Shown: positions 46,481-59,717 of the stretch, piece after piece
Numbering within the stretch: the first letter of the stretch is position 1
Layout of the letters: each line of letters begins with the position of its first letter
Origin: Strongylocentrotus purpuratus
Taxonomy: Eukaryota > Echinodermata > Echinoidea > Camarodonta > Strongylocentrotidae
Direction: 5' to 3'
Assembly: GCF_000002235.5 (NCBI RefSeq)
Contig: NW_022145601.1
Location: forward strand, 7,541,322-7,605,321
DNA: 64,000 bases
Notes under the pieces: generated by a model
The model's database searches: none
What the model was told of the DNA's origin: nothing
The model's input: only the letters and a program-made list of their open reading frames with translations
Position numbers and translations under genes: made by a program

Positions 46481-49400
46481 ATTTACAATATTTATATATT
46501 CGATAGTATTTCCCTGTTCATTATAGTTTGTGTCATCAGGTATCCATTTTCATGCTTCTATGCCCATTAATCATTTATCTTTCTAATGCCTTTTCTATTT
46601 ACATCTCATTCTATTGAATTATAAATCAATTTTTACTTGAAATAGAGTTCGTTTATTTGAATAATGATAGATTGTGGTTACTTTGATGTATATATGGCTC
46701 ACTGTATGTCCATTATACAGTGACACTCCTATTGTAGCACTCCGGAAATTGGCAGTCAAAATTTGTGATTTTGCTCAAAATCTAAATCAATCACAATTTT
46801 TACAAAGATCATGCTACAAATCAGTTTATCAGTATCAATTTCAATTGCCAGTCCTGATTAATTGTGCTGTCATTTTCTTTGTTGTTGAATAAGGAACAAA
46901 ATAAAATAAATCTGGTACTGTGGTACATTTGTAGTTGGTTTTTAGATTTTAGACAGTAGAGTGTAGTAATTCATTATTTTGCTGTACGGCAGGAAAAAAC
47001 CAAACAAACTTGTCTATTCAATGAAGCAAACAAAGGAGCAGACAATAGGGAACAAGAGTGAAGAATCTCTCTTCCTGTTTCACTCAGTAATATTGTTATA
47101 CAAAAGCTACGATAATAAACATTATCAGTTCCATCACATGATCATGCATAGTTACATGCAGAGCCTACACGTCTCCAAAACACACTACTATCAACTATTA
47201 AAAACCTTTGTTCAAGAAAGTCAACAAGACTTTGAACTAGCCGTTGAACTTATTCATACAAAAATAGTGACAAGAGAAGACAATAAGAAAACAGAAAAAT
47301 TAACAAAAACTGGCCCTTGCACCTGGTGGGAAGTTTGTTTTTGTGTATATTCTTGGATATAATGATTATGATAAGAATATACAATGTAAATATAAAGGTT
47401 GGGCTGGTAACGGAGAGGAGTACTGTGAATGAAGCACGTTTCTTTATGACTCAACCCTTGTTTTTTCCCTCTCCACCTTTTGTTCTCTCTCGGGCTCTCG
47501 TGAACATTGAACAGTTTCTATTAACACTGACCTAGATTCGAGAGAGAGATAAATAATAAATTGTGATAAATCAAAAGCGGGAGGGGGTGAGCGAGAAAGC
47601 TCTCGATGTTTGGAGTTGATTCGAGACGGGTTAGCTTACTTTATCAGGTTCCACGTCATCAATTCAGGGTGAGGTTTTTAATCACCAATCCCATGCCCTG
47701 TATTCCCATGTCTACTACATGTACCTGTACTTAGAGCAGCCACTACACATGAATATATTATTGCCATACGTGATGTCGAATTATGACCTATTTTTTTTAA
47801 TGTAACAACATTTGTTGTTTGTAATGAAATTTGGTCGTAGGCATGCGGTTGAAAATCTGTTTTTTTTTTATGCCACTTGAAAAAAATGATTGAATTGAAT
47901 TAAGTTTGCTGCATTCTCTCCATCTCATTAAAAGGATTGATTTTAATATTGAAGAAATGGATAGGATTCATGTTTCTCCTTTTCTTTTCTTCTATTTTTT
48001 CTTCTCCATGGTTTCTAAATATGTGTTGCCCCAAATACATTGTATTTTTGGGGTATGATTTTTGTTTGCGATATTCGAAAATGATAAGTGTTGGAAGGAA
48101 CTTACAAGTATTATTATACACAATTTTGTATTAGCATCAGTTTATTGTTGCAGTATATGCATTTTATTTCGGGGGTGGGGGGGGGGGGTTGGACTCGATG
48201 GAGATAGGGAAAATGAGGACCTCTTTGCCCCTCTTGTTTTTAGTTCTGTAGATAATTAGTAGTTCATAATTGTTCGTTTCCTGTAGCTTGACATTCACAA
48301 ATTTCTTTTTAAAAATCCAAAAAGAATCAGTGGTTGAGGCCAGTCATAACAAACCTCATATGCTTCTCATTCAAACCGTTATGCTTTTAGATTTGTCTCT
48401 TTCCCTCTCTTTCCCTCTCTTTCCCTCTCTTTCCCTCTTTCAATCCCTTTAAGCTTTTTAGGATGCAATGTGATTACATCAATAGATTTACTGTAAATCT
48501 CACTCTAATGCTCTTGACTATGTCTGTAAATTATTTACTTTAATTAATGATGCAAATATTGAGAAATATTTCAAATAGTCATATTCTACTCATAGTCCAA
48601 TTGTCTTTAACACAGCGCCTTTATTACATGTACGTATACACTGTATTCTGACCGAATAATACTCACAGTTACTTTTTTTTATTCAGTCAAATTTAAACTT
48701 GTAGTAATTAGAGCCCAAATCTATTGGCCCGTAAAAAACCAAAAAAAAAACACCAACAACATCATCTTGATGATCCATACCACAACAACAACAACAACAA
48801 CAAAAACAAAAACAAAACTCTTATATAAGATACAAAATACCCACCCACCCTTAAGGTAGTCATGATGTTTTGTCATATTTTAGAAAGTTTAGGGCGGGAC
48901 AGGGAAAGAGGATGTTGAAAACGAGATAAACGGAACATCATACTGCAAGACAGGATGACAATTCACATGAGGGAACTAAATAACAGATTAGCAAATCTTA
49001 GGGGATTAGGATCAATAAAATAGACCTAAATCAGGATCTTGTTTGTTTTTTCCTTTCCAGACTGAGGATTAACCAATGTCTGTTTGGCAGAGATTGTGCA
49101 TGCCCCAATATTTTAAAGTGAAAAACAAGACTGGCTTTGGAGTGCATTGAGCTTGTAACATGAATAGGATTTGTGCATATGTCTGGCTGCATTTCTATTT
49201 GGCCTCTTACGTTGGCAGCTATCCATACAGTGTCCAGGCAAGAGGCATAGCACTGCGCGTAAAAGGAACGAATCACTGTAGAGTTTTTGTAATATTACAG
49301 GTGTTATTATTGTCTACACTAATGAATGGACCATCTATCTCTTCAGAGTCAGACTCCAATCAGTTTGATACTTTCACATGGTACAAATCGTTATGTTACA

Positions 49401-51414
49401 TGAGATTGTTAATTACGCTTTTAAAAGATAAAATTCACATCAATTTATGTTTTTTTACTTCATGAGTAGGAGGAATTGGGAGGAGAGTGGGGGGGGGGGG
49501 GGTGGGAGGGAGAGAAATTTGAATATCTTTAAATGTGATCAAACCCACTCTTCCAATGAATCTCTGGAATTTATGTTGGATGACTCAAGACTATAAATCC
49601 CTTTTAATGAGACAGAGAAAATCAAGCTTGAAAATATGCCAAAGGACTTTGATTTTTAAAATGAGACTGCCTTAATCGGTGCTTGTTATGCTTGTTCTAC
49701 CTGTCCGTACCACCGCTCTTATAACTGCCTTTAGAGTCCTTTCTTTCGCTCATTTGTCCCTATCCTTGTTATTGTTTTATCTATTTTCTCAAATTAGTAT
49801 AGAGGGAGCTAATTACGGAAAAAAGAGCATATTCGGATACTCGGCCACGTCCAAATTTGATCAGTGCAATTTTGCTGAAAACCTGTGCAATGTATAGATT
49901 CATTAAACAATTTTGTTTTGACCCGTAAGCACAGGCAATTATCACTTTGTATGACCATAGTCCTTTAGCCCTTTGCTGGCAAACGTATCGGTCAGGTCAT
50001 TACTGGGGTTCGATTGTTTAACAAGGCAATAAGGATAGGCCTTGGATATTTTGTGGCTTTTACAAGTAAATATCCAGCCTTGGAAGTACAAATTATCCAG
50101 GGGCTTTACTTTACCTTGTGTTTGGTTGGTGGAAGGTACTTAACCATACGGAATCTCATCAGGTATTTCTGGCTGCCAAATTGCGCTCCGATGCGGCTGC
50201 ATTTGATTCAGCGGCGCATTGTTTCACAGTGCTCTCCACTTAAAACACCTCCGCTAGTTTCTTTTTACGGTGTTCCAGTGCCCGGGTTTTCAATTGCGGC
50301 TCAATAATGCACAGTCAATTTATTCCACAGTACGGGGTAATTGCAGAGCGTGCATTATTAACGAGGATAGATGGAATAGATTGGGCATTAAGAGGTGAGA
50401 TGCGGATAGATGCATAGATTAGATGAGAGCGAGAGAAATAAAATGTGGGGGAAAGGGCGAGCGAGAGAGAGAGAGAGAGAGAGGGAAAAAGAGGGAGAGC
50501 GGGAGAAGCAGAAATTTTTGACGAGATGAATTTCGCTGTTTAATTCATTTATCTAATCTTGAATCTGTTTAGCAATCTCACCAAACATAGGTGACTTAAT
50601 ATGAAATGAAAGACCTCCCGATTCCCCCCCCTCCTCACCCCAGAAAAAACAGAAAAATGCATTACAAATGTAAGTGTACCTCATGATCCGATGCTTTTGT
50701 TTCTGTATTGGCTGATTGCCATGGTCTTTTGGATGTTCACAAATCTCAGAAAATGACAAGCTTTTGAGAATAAAGTATCTTGAAGGTGACCTTGTGCTTT
50801 CTGAATTTGTATGTCAAACTACAGCATGTAGTCTGTAGACTTGCACTGGCACAACATAGGCACTCACTCCAACCTCTTGCTAGACCTAATAGTATCTGCA
50901 TTTAGGCTCTACAGTGTAGTACATGCAGTCTTAAATCCTATGTATATATATATATATTTATACATGTACACGCATTGACAGCTTTTTGTGGCCCGTGTTG
51001 TATTTACCCTGGCCTACGATTAACTTGTTAGCCAGCCAGCCATCTTGTTTTCTTGACACTGGTGAAGTTTCACACGAGATGCCATTATCCGGTTTCAACT
51101 AATTAAGGTGGAGCCTTGCAAATAACCTTTGCGGTACAACTGCAAGTAGCATACGGGACCAAGAAACGATTCCATCGGCCTTGTCGGGGATGGAGCATGT
51201 AGTTTGGGAGACTGGCTTTTTCGAGATGGTCCCATGACACAGCCTGTATGTGAGATTTGGAAGTCCCGGGGTGGATTTCAAGACGGTCCCTTAGTAAATA
51301 CACAGCACTGGAGGCCAGCTTGCATGCCAAGTGTTTTGATTAGCATCACCTGACCTTTTCCGACACAAGCACATACATGTACATACACCCACACGTAATG
51401 CAAGAAAGACAAGT

Positions 51415-51456
<42 letters not shown>

Positions 51457-52269
51457 ATGGGATAGAGAAACTGGTACAGTACGGTATATGTACAAACAAC
51501 AGCTAACAAGTTCTGATGTAGGCCTATGACGTTGAACGACATGCTTAATGTAGACAGTAAAAATGATTACATGCACATGAATATGTATGTATTGCATGCT
51601 CCCATTGCAAAATTATAAAAAAGTCAACTACAGAAATAGAATGCTCAGATCACGTGGAAGTACATGGGGCAATACCTGCAGTTTATATAACAATCAAAAG
51701 ATGGGATTTTAGAATTTTGCTTTTTACCAACTTTGAAGGATACAAACAGATACAAAGACAGAGTACTTTGGCCTACATTAAAATAAAAATAAATTGCACT
51801 TTGTTCTAGTAACATTGTGGTCTTCTTTTCCTGAGTTATCAAAATTTATAGCATAATGTTAATTACTTTTTTATAATATGTCTCTATCATTCAAAAATAA
51901 ACAATTTGAAATATGAACAACATTTGTGTTCATTGCCTTTCTGCCAGGGCAGCAAGGCACATGATGATTAAAAAAAAAAAATGATTGCTATAAAATATAA
52001 ACGCAATATGACATGGTCTTATGGCGCTAATGTGGCAGTTCAACATAACAGTCTACCAAAAGGCCTTCACATAGACTGATTGTTCCAAGAATAACAAGGC
52101 ATGTTTTGACACTTCATGTCTTTCTAATATTCACGCTTGTTACGATCTCACTTTTTCTTCCTTTCAAATCACGTCTGTCCATTTAACCTTTTCAGTATTC
52201 TTTGACATGTACCTTGTTCTTTTTTTCTTTACATGTTTGCTGTCTAGCTGTTTCTCTGGTTTTGTGAAC

Positions 52270-52271
52270 AC

Positions 52272-52305
<34 letters not shown>

Positions 52306-52400
52306 GTCCCTGTCCCTTTCTCTCTTTTTCTTTCCCTCTTTTTCTCTTTCCCTCTTTTTCTCTCCCTCTTTTTCTCTCCCTCTTTTTCTCTTAGCATTCC
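52270..52400. repeat. (CT)n / (CCCTCTTTTTCT)n tract
   Basis: CT dinucleotides followed by about five copies of a 12-bp CCCTCTTTTTCT-type unit. Confidence 0.9.
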
Positions 52401-53049
52401 TGTTATATGCTACAGGATGAGTAATCATTTTCCATTTCTGTTTACTTTTTTGTCTACGAAGGAAAAAAAAAATCAATTTCTATTGTTGAAGGAACACAAA
52501 AGAGACAAGAGACGGAGGCCGTGTGGTGTAATAAAATTCAAGGATTTTTTTTTTTTTGTTAGTTTTTTTTCGTTAAAAAATAGAGGAGCCTGGATAGATC
52601 TACCACTTTTATGCTAGGTGTCCTTGGGTGTTATTTTTGTTAATTTTGTTCTTTTTATTGTGTTCTTTTGCTATTGTGCTATTTAAGCGCGCATGAGTGA
52701 AAAAAGGTTGTTCCAGTTTGTGTTTTCTCAAGGCGGTTCCGCTCCCAGGTGCCACGTCTCTAAAAGGGGAGGGTGTGTATTCAAGATGCAACAGATTTCT
52801 GACCCCTGTGGAATATCTAGAATTCTTCTGTGTTGGAACTTCTCTTTGAATAGAAAAAAGAAAATCGAAATATTTAATCGACATAAAATGAGTGATAGAA
52901 TCGTGCGCTCTATATGAATTTATACAACTAGTATTATAACTGGTAATCTCTGATGGAACAATGATGTATGGAAAAGAGAAGTATTTGGGCAAATAAAAGA
53001 GATGATACATATCTTTTGCTTTAATTTAGTATAAGGTGGAAACATTTGC

Positions 53050-53402
53050 TCGCTACAGCCAGCAATATTTATTTGTCATTTCATATGGAATTTGATTATA
53101 TTTCTTGAGCATTTAAATGTAAGAGTTTATAATGCATTTATAATGAATACATTTATAATTATAAAAATGTCTACAGATGTAATTTGTGTTATTATGTTTC
53201 TATACCGAAGCCTCTACCATTTTGTACTCATGTTCAATTGTATGTTGTCTTTATTACTGATTGTGTATAAATTGATAGTACATGTATGTTAATTGGTGTT
53301 ATATAAATTGAAGAAACTGGCGGAAAATGATGTTCATGCCATGTTCTTTTATGCATGATCAATAAATTTGAACTTGAACTTGGACTTGAACTTGAACTTG
53401 AT
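53050..53402 (+). mobile_element. LINE-type 3' end with (TTGAAC)n tail
   Basis: AT-rich 3'-UTR-like sequence ends AATAAATTTGAACTTGAAC and then repeats TTGAAC/TTGGAC to 53402. Short tandem tails of this kind follow AATAAA-like words in several non-LTR families of marine invertebrates. The left boundary is a guess. It ends about 30 bp before the acceptor of Spen exon 2, so the acceptor's pyrimidine tract begins just after it. Confidence 0.5.
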
Positions 53403-53432
53403 TACGATGTATCTCTTCTTATCTTCGTGCAG

Positions 53433-53690
53433 GTATGGTCGCGTGGAGAGCGTCAAATTGACAGGGAAGCGTGTGGCAGACGGGACCCAGTCGGCTTACG
53501 TGGATTTTGTGGATATAAACAGCGCCACCAAGGCGCACGACGCGCTGATCAAGATCGGAGAACGCGACCTGCGGATAGAGTACAACAACCCGGACAATAC
53601 AGACGAACCGCTCATCAGTGAGAGGGGTCATGGGGAGTATGATGTCATACATGGCGGAAGGCACTCACGCTACGACACGCGTAGAGATGG
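53433..53690 (+). CDS. spen: Spen/SHARP coding exon 2
   Basis: The exon opens in phase 2 and completes Arg28, then reads YGRVESVKLTGKRVADGTQ, matching SPEN YGRVESVK. RNP1 of RRM1 is QSAYVDFV (residues 47-54); RRM1 ends near RDLRIEYNNP (about residue 81). The tail to residue 114 is Gly/His/Arg/Asp-rich (SERGHGEYD, RYDTRRDG), like the spacer after RRM1 in vertebrate SPEN, where YERRLDG occupies the same place. The donor is GATGG|GTAAGA. Its GC and CpG content is well above the flanking introns. The remaining RRMs and SPOC domain must lie beyond the right edge. Confidence 0.96.
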
Positions 53691-54088
53691 GTAAGATCCT
53701 CCCCTCCCCCTCCCCCAATCAACAAGTAAAGTTTCGGTAACACCTTGAAGTCTACATGTAGTAGTCTGTAACAGAATACAGAAAGGTCCAGGGACGCGTG
53801 GGTCCAAATTCAAACTCAATACCCTCACAAGTTGACATTTTTAACAGCGGCTCATGTACGTACATGTAGATTCTATTGATTCAAATCCTGACTTTGTACA
53901 AAAATGGTCTGTGTAGAGGCTGTAACTTGTTCAATCAACAGCCTTTTCCTAAATGTTACTTCACGGTGTTACTGAAATTTATTTGTCAATACTGACAGAA
54001 CCTCCATTATTGTATCATATTGTTTTGTACATTATTTGTTTGTGTGTGTGTTTTGTTTTTTTTGTTTGTCCGTTTGCCTCCACCACAG

Positions 54089-54209
54089 GATAATTCCGAC
54101 CAGTCGCCCGTGTTCGCACCCATCCCTGTACCTGGTTATATACTGGATTATACATTGGACATATACTCTACCTCACGGGACCTGTACAGCACTTATGGAT
54201 TATTATTGA
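54089..54209 (+). CDS. doubtful alternative terminal exon of Spen
   Basis: A good acceptor (GTTTGCCTCCACCACAG) precedes a GC-richer stretch. Spliced to exon 2 (phase 2), it would add Gly then about 39 codons (start IIPTSRPCSHPS) and stop at 54207-54209, giving a truncated RRM1-only protein of about 153 residues. The other frame (DNSDQSPVFAPIPVPGY) looks more protein-like, but its phase does not fit exon 2. No Spen family match is apparent, so it may be non-coding. Confidence 0.2.
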
Positions 54210-54536
54210 AAAATCGTTGTATCTGTTGTGAAAAGAATGTTCGTTGCTTCACTGTCTCATGTTTTACTGTTAGTTGTCCATTACATGTTCATGTCATATA
54301 TATTTTGTCATCCTTTCCAATCATAGTAAAGTTAATATGTTTATATTTGAATGAAGTCTATGTAAAGTGAAACCTGCATTATTAAACACCTTTACAGAAA
54401 GACAACTTGTCTATAAAGACCACTTTTTATGATATTTCTAAGTATTTGTGGTAACCTGCACATAAAGGTACCTGCTTCTTGCCACTAATTTTCCACCTAC
54501 ACACTGCAAATTTCCAAGTAGTATCTAGCTATTCCG

Positions 54537-54841
54537 GGGGTGTTTCACAAAGATCCTAAGTCGAAATTAACCTTAAATTAGACTTGAACATTATGGAGAG
54601 CCATTTGTAGCCCTAAAATGAAATATATTCAAAAACGAAGATTCAAGTATTTTAGACTTTTTATAAATTCCACATCAAGAACATGAAATCTCCTTGATAA
54701 TAGAAAATATGAATGATTTGAATCATGTTATGCCTTTTAAAATAACTTTTACAACATATTTCAAAGCTGCTCACGGCTTTCCATAATTGTTAAGTCCAAC
54801 TTGAGATAAGTTCAACTGAGGATCTTTGTGAAACACTCCCC
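54537..54841. mobile_element. MITE with GGGGTGTTTCACAAAGATC ends
   Basis: The left end GGGGTGTTTCACAAAGATC and the right end (reverse complement GGGGAGTGTTTCACAAAGATC) form terminal inverted repeats of about 20 bp. Interior pairs such as AGACTTGAACATTATGGA and its approximate complement continue the symmetry. No coding capacity; target duplication unclear. Confidence 0.82.
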
Positions 54842-55237
54842 AGATATTCAACAGATTAGAAAATTAGATGCCCAATCTACATTCTCAGCATCCAAAATAA
54901 TGCTGTTCTGCTCCACAACTTATTAATATGGCGTGCTCGTAGGAAAGGTTTACTCAGAATCTTCTTCAATCTAAATGTAAATTCAAGGATCATTTGCTCA
55001 AAATTCCTAGGTCCGTAGATGTTGTGTTGTGGTGTGGTGAATTCCTGAGCCTCAAAAACATCAGTCCTACCCCCCCCCCCTTCCAGCCAAACTTCCATTT
55101 TTACAATTAACCAAATTAGAGAAAAGAATACGGAGAAGGACTCGAAAAAAACACATCAGTATGCAAAACAAGCAGCTCTTGTTTTTCCTACCACCTTCTC
55201 TAGTGTACCTCCTTGTGGAAGAGGTCATTTTGCGGGG

Positions 55238-55254
55238 GCAGTGCATTATGGGTA
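55238..55254 (-). promoter_or_regulatory. SPH / ZNF143 (Staf) motif
   Basis: The minus strand reads TACCCATAATGCACTGC, matching the SPH element of snRNA-type and other promoters bound by Staf/ZNF143. No snRNA, tRNA-Sec or promoter could be recognised beside it. Confidence 0.45.
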
Positions 55255-58200
55255 CAAGGTCATATTCAGCGCCCAGGGTCCTGGAAATTGCTCTCAGTGT
55301 TTTGGTCAGTGGAAAGCGTGGTCAAGCATACTAATTTGGTGGGGTCAGATTTGTTTGTAGTCTCTGACTTCAGTATCAGTTAATGAGTTTAATTGAATTG
55401 ATGTATTCAATTAAACTTTGGATCTAATACTGATGTATCTAATCTGCATTCTAGATCTTGGTCTCTATTTGAAATCTTAGGGGGAATTGGGATAGATAAT
55501 TTGTTTTCACTCAACAACGTGAGAAGAAGCTCTTTGGCTTGTGACTTTTGAGGCTTTCTAATAGATAAACTAAATTTACGTTTGACCACCACATCTGATG
55601 TATCTCCATCAATCTTTAGTCTAGTTTTCTAGTTATTTGTGAATCCGATGTCATTTAATGACAATATTTAGCATAGATTTGTTGTCATAGTACCTTGAGA
55701 TTCCTCTTTTGTTTAATAGAAGAATTATGAGCCCTTCAAAATTTCTTTTAGAAAAAAAAGATTGATTTCATTCTGCTTTTCCTAATTTTGTATAGTTTTT
55801 CCATAGTTTCTTTCTTTACCTGTTAAGAACTAAATATTCTTGTATCATTATTTTCCCATTCTATTTTTCACTTCTTGTCTGCCCAAAGACAGTATGACAT
55901 AATTTTGTAAATTTGAGAAACAAGTCCAAATGAAAAGACTAATAATTACAGCCTGCAAGCACTCTGGTTTCATTATACTTCAGGTTTTTCTTTTGTGTTA
56001 GAAATTAATAAAAAACTACTCACAAAAGAGCTATTGTGTCTGATTACCCATGCACGTGCAGGCCTACTATTTTTTTTTATTACATAAGTCTCTGGCATCT
56101 GCTCTAAACAATGGATTCATTTACTGGGGGTCAGTTTTTGTAAGTATCTGTTTGTCTCAGCTTTCATTAGGAGAGAGGTTTCTTTTTTTGTAGTTGTAGT
56201 TTTATCATGAGCAATGTAAAATCTGAGATGCACGGCCCTACGTGTTATCAGAGTCTGTGATATGGTGTAATATTGAAGCCCTAAAAAAATATCACAACAC
56301 CAAAAATGTTCATAGAGATTAAAAATATGAACAAATGAATATCATATATGGGGAAAATGTTGGGAGGAAATTGTTTAAAAAAAAAAAAATCTTGAAAGCA
56401 TTTTGATCAAAATAAACAAATAAATATTAATCATAAATAATTTTTCATTATCCGTTTAATTTTCATTTAATAACAAATTTGGAGTCATTTCAGGAGACCG
56501 GATGGCAGCCATTTTTATATTGGAAAGAAGTTGACTGCATGTTCATGTACATGTTGACCAATTTTGTGTTATCAGACTCGATCAGACTATAATTTCCCTA
56601 TCTTGAGTTCATACATTTCCAGTGCATTTTCCACAAAATATCCTTCAGCGACAACGATAATAACCTGGGGAATGCGTAACTTATAAAAAAACATTTGCAT
56701 CGAAATCACTTGGCATTTCAATGTATTACATCAGAAGACGATGCCCAGCCAAAAATGTAACACGATCCGAGCTTAAATCTCCTCATCTTAAGCTAAGTAC
56801 ATGAGTTTTGACAAACGGTGAAAAATGGATGCCACAGACAAGAAATTATACAAAAAGCCTGGTTGATATCTTTTCAAAGAAAATGTTTGATACTCAAAGA
56901 ATGTTTTCTTGATGGCAAGAACGTGTCAAATTAAGGCGTTTTTTATGTTCCTCTCCACCTAAGTTGTACCCACCCCCCCCCTCCCCGTCAATATTTTGAT
57001 TTGAATAAGTCTGAGGAAGAAAAAGAGGAGAAAAATCACCTGCTTTTGTATGAACTCACAAAAAAAATTGAAAATATTGGAATCGAGAGAGATAGAGATA
57101 GGAGAGATGAAATGTTTGGAATCTCCGGGCTCAAAGTCACTCGAGAAAGTCGCAAAATGTCAAGTGCATTATAAATTCAGTCTCGGAGGACCTGATCCTT
57201 GCTGCAAATGCTAATTTATGTGCATTTATTCTTGGAAAGGGGAGTGGTAGAAAGTGTGAGAATCCAGTCCCCCATGGATCTGAATGCGTGGGGCTGAGGC
57301 TGGGATTCTGAAAATCCTGTTAATCCAGACACGCCTTGTACATTTTCAAAGTTTTCCCCTCATTTTGATATCCTTTTCATGTTGTTTTTGTTGCCATGGT
57401 TCAAAAGAAGTGATTTACAAACTACAGTGATTTAAGGGGCCCTGTTTTTATTATGTTTTGCAATTTAACTTTATGGTTTCATTTTAAGTAGTATTGAATT
57501 GATTATTAAAGGGAGGTATGATCATAAAGATAGCTATTCAGAATATGGTTTCACTTAAAAATAAAACAAAAAACAAAAATCATATACATATATTTTTTTT
57601 GCTCTTCTAATTTCTCACATAAAAATTGATATATGGGTAGCACCGGTAGGCTGAACGACAAATCAAATAGAAAAGTGTCAATATTGCAAGGGATCAATAA
57701 TATATTTATGTCATATAATTAATAAATGTTTATAAGGGGACATATTGGATCATTTCAAAGAAAATTTAATTTCCCTTCCCCGAGAATTTCTCGTAGATTG
57801 CTGGCCTTTACTACTGGACAAAATGTATAATACATGTACTATATTAGTACCAGCACAACAACTTTCGTAATCTCATTCCGATATATACCAAGGCTCTCTA
57901 AAGCAAAGCCTGTTTGACATGCATCCTTAATTTATTAGAAAAATGCATTTATTATGCCCAAGAGCTTGCCAAAACCAGACCTGAATGGCTCGTTATGAAT
58001 GCACCAAACCCTGTAGATTATACTGTAAATGTACTGTGTGCAATGCCAGTGTGTATAGCAGTACACAAGTCAAATGGACATTTCAGTTGCATGCGTGTTA
58101 TTGCATGGTTATTGTGTGTGGATTTTCTCATAGCCACAGTGCACTACAAAGCGAGCCATACACAGATGTTGTATTCACTATTCACTGCAGTGCACTGTGC

Positions 58201-58637
58201 TCTGTGTTGTAAGTGTAATATTTGATTCCTGTTATTTGGGGCTTTATTTCTACCACTTTTCTTTCTACTTATCCTCATACCAAAAAAGGGAAAGGGGTTT
58301 AAAAAAAAACATCAGGATGAAAATAAAAGAGGGACAGGAGTACATGTAATGAAATGAGAGGGAGTAGGGGATATGGAAAGAGAAAATGACCGACTGCGGA
58401 AAAGAGAGAAAGAGAGAGAGAGAAAGAGAGAGAGGGCCCTTCAAAACGCTATGTGGTGTAATCTAATCTCGCGCTGGGGTTGTTTACAGTTTGCAGGCAG
58501 TAACGGTGCGCTGCAATGGTGAAATCAGGGCCTCTCCAGAGGTGCCAGCGAGTGAGCGAGTAGAACGCGGGGTCATCTCTAAACCCAATCAGGGGCATCC
58601 TGTATGGAGATTGACTCAGTGGTAGAGCGCCTCACTA

Positions 58638-59051
58638 GGCGCGTCTTCATCATCTCGAGATTGCCAAATAACCCGCTATTTGTATTGCCAAATAGCCCGC
58701 TATTTGGGAAATAATCCCGAAGTAACAAATCGCGTCTTCACTATCTCGAAATTCGACCTTGAAACTTGAAACTCGACCTTTAGAAATTAGCTCGAGATAT
58801 TTTGCTCAGCGTTAGCGTGTATTGCGAATCTTCGGTCTAGTGAAGACGCACGGGACACATAGCTGGATGTTTTGCCAAATAGTGGGATATTTTGCAAACT
58901 ATCCCAAGATATCTTGGGATGACAATCCTGACCAAATATCCTTCTAATTGCTACTTCGGTCTGATGAAGACGCAAATTAGCTGGATAGTTTGCGATCGGG
59001 ATAGTTCAGATAGCTGGATATTTGGCAATCTCGAGATAGTGAGGACAAGCC
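58638..59051. mobile_element. Tc1/mariner-like MITE, copy 1
   Basis: 414 bp. Left end GGCGCGTCTTCATCATCTCG, right end (reverse complement) GGCTTGTCCTCACTATCTCG, both continuing AGATTGCCAAAT. TA flanks both ends (58636-58637, 59052-59053), the target duplication of Tc1/mariner elements. Inner copies of CGTCTTCACTATCTCGA suggest internal duplication. It interrupts a tRNA-like word (GACTCAGTGGTAGAGCGCC) at its left side. Confidence 0.85.
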
Positions 59052-59717
59052 TACTGTAGTGTGTCATGCAGAGGCCGACCATCAAAATACGGGAGGAGAG
59101 AGAGCGAGTGAGAGAGAGGGTGAGAGAGAGGGAGAGAGAGAGAGAGAGAGATTATCAGAGAATATATGGTTATGGGCTGTGTGCTGCATTACAAAGGCAG
59201 CTGTACTGAAACTATCAACCCTGCGCTCATACAGTCAGGGGGGGGGGGGTTCTTTTACAAACCTTACAAAATTCAGGGACGGCCTCGGCTCTCGATCCTT
59301 ATCTCTCCCTTTATGAAAAAAGTAGGTGTTTGTGCAGTGTTAGGGATGATCTAGAATTCGCTAGACTGTTCGTGTTGGTGCATCAGCCCAACGCTGTAAG
59401 CCAGCCGTTCGTTGTATTAGCTGTGTGCATGTATTGTATGTACATATAGTATGCACAGGCTGTGGATCTGTTCGCTCTGTACACTGTATTTACATGTACA
59501 CTGTAGGTTCTCTCAATGGCACAGCAGTATGGTTTGTGCCACCATGTTGAATTCAAACAAAATTTTCCTTTTTAACAATTTCAAGTTCGTTATTTGCTTG
59601 AAGAGTTTGGTTTATGTTCTGAATACTGAAGATTATTAAAGACTATGGCTTTTGTGCGGACAGTGTACCATCTAAATATACTTAATCATGATTTAATGAT
59701 TTATTATCGAACTTTTG

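Larger units (their letters stand above)
27185..53432 (+). other. Spen intron 1 (26.2 kb)
   Basis: Donor GTGAGT at 27185 and acceptor ATCTTCGTGCAG ending at 53432. No nested gene was recognised on either strand. Repeats and MITEs inside it are listed separately. Other content: poly-G runs on the plus strand (about 34609, 37731, 39416, 41406, 48178, 49489, 51448), AT-rich unique sequence with many TACATGTA words, and some CpG-richer patches (about 36050-36130, 44850-45100, 50150-50320, 51100-51290) that could be regulatory, without specific evidence. Introns of this size are usual for early introns of developmental genes. Confidence 0.85.

Noticed and set aside
46979-47362. 127-codon plus-strand frame in Spen intron 1
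   Set aside because: No domain motifs, no Kozak-like start, composition like the surrounding intron.
58608-58637. Second tRNA-like head (GACTCAGTGGTAGAGCGCC)
   Set aside because: Only an A-box-like word is present. No B-box follows on either side of the MITE inserted there, so neither a tRNA nor a SINE can be supported.
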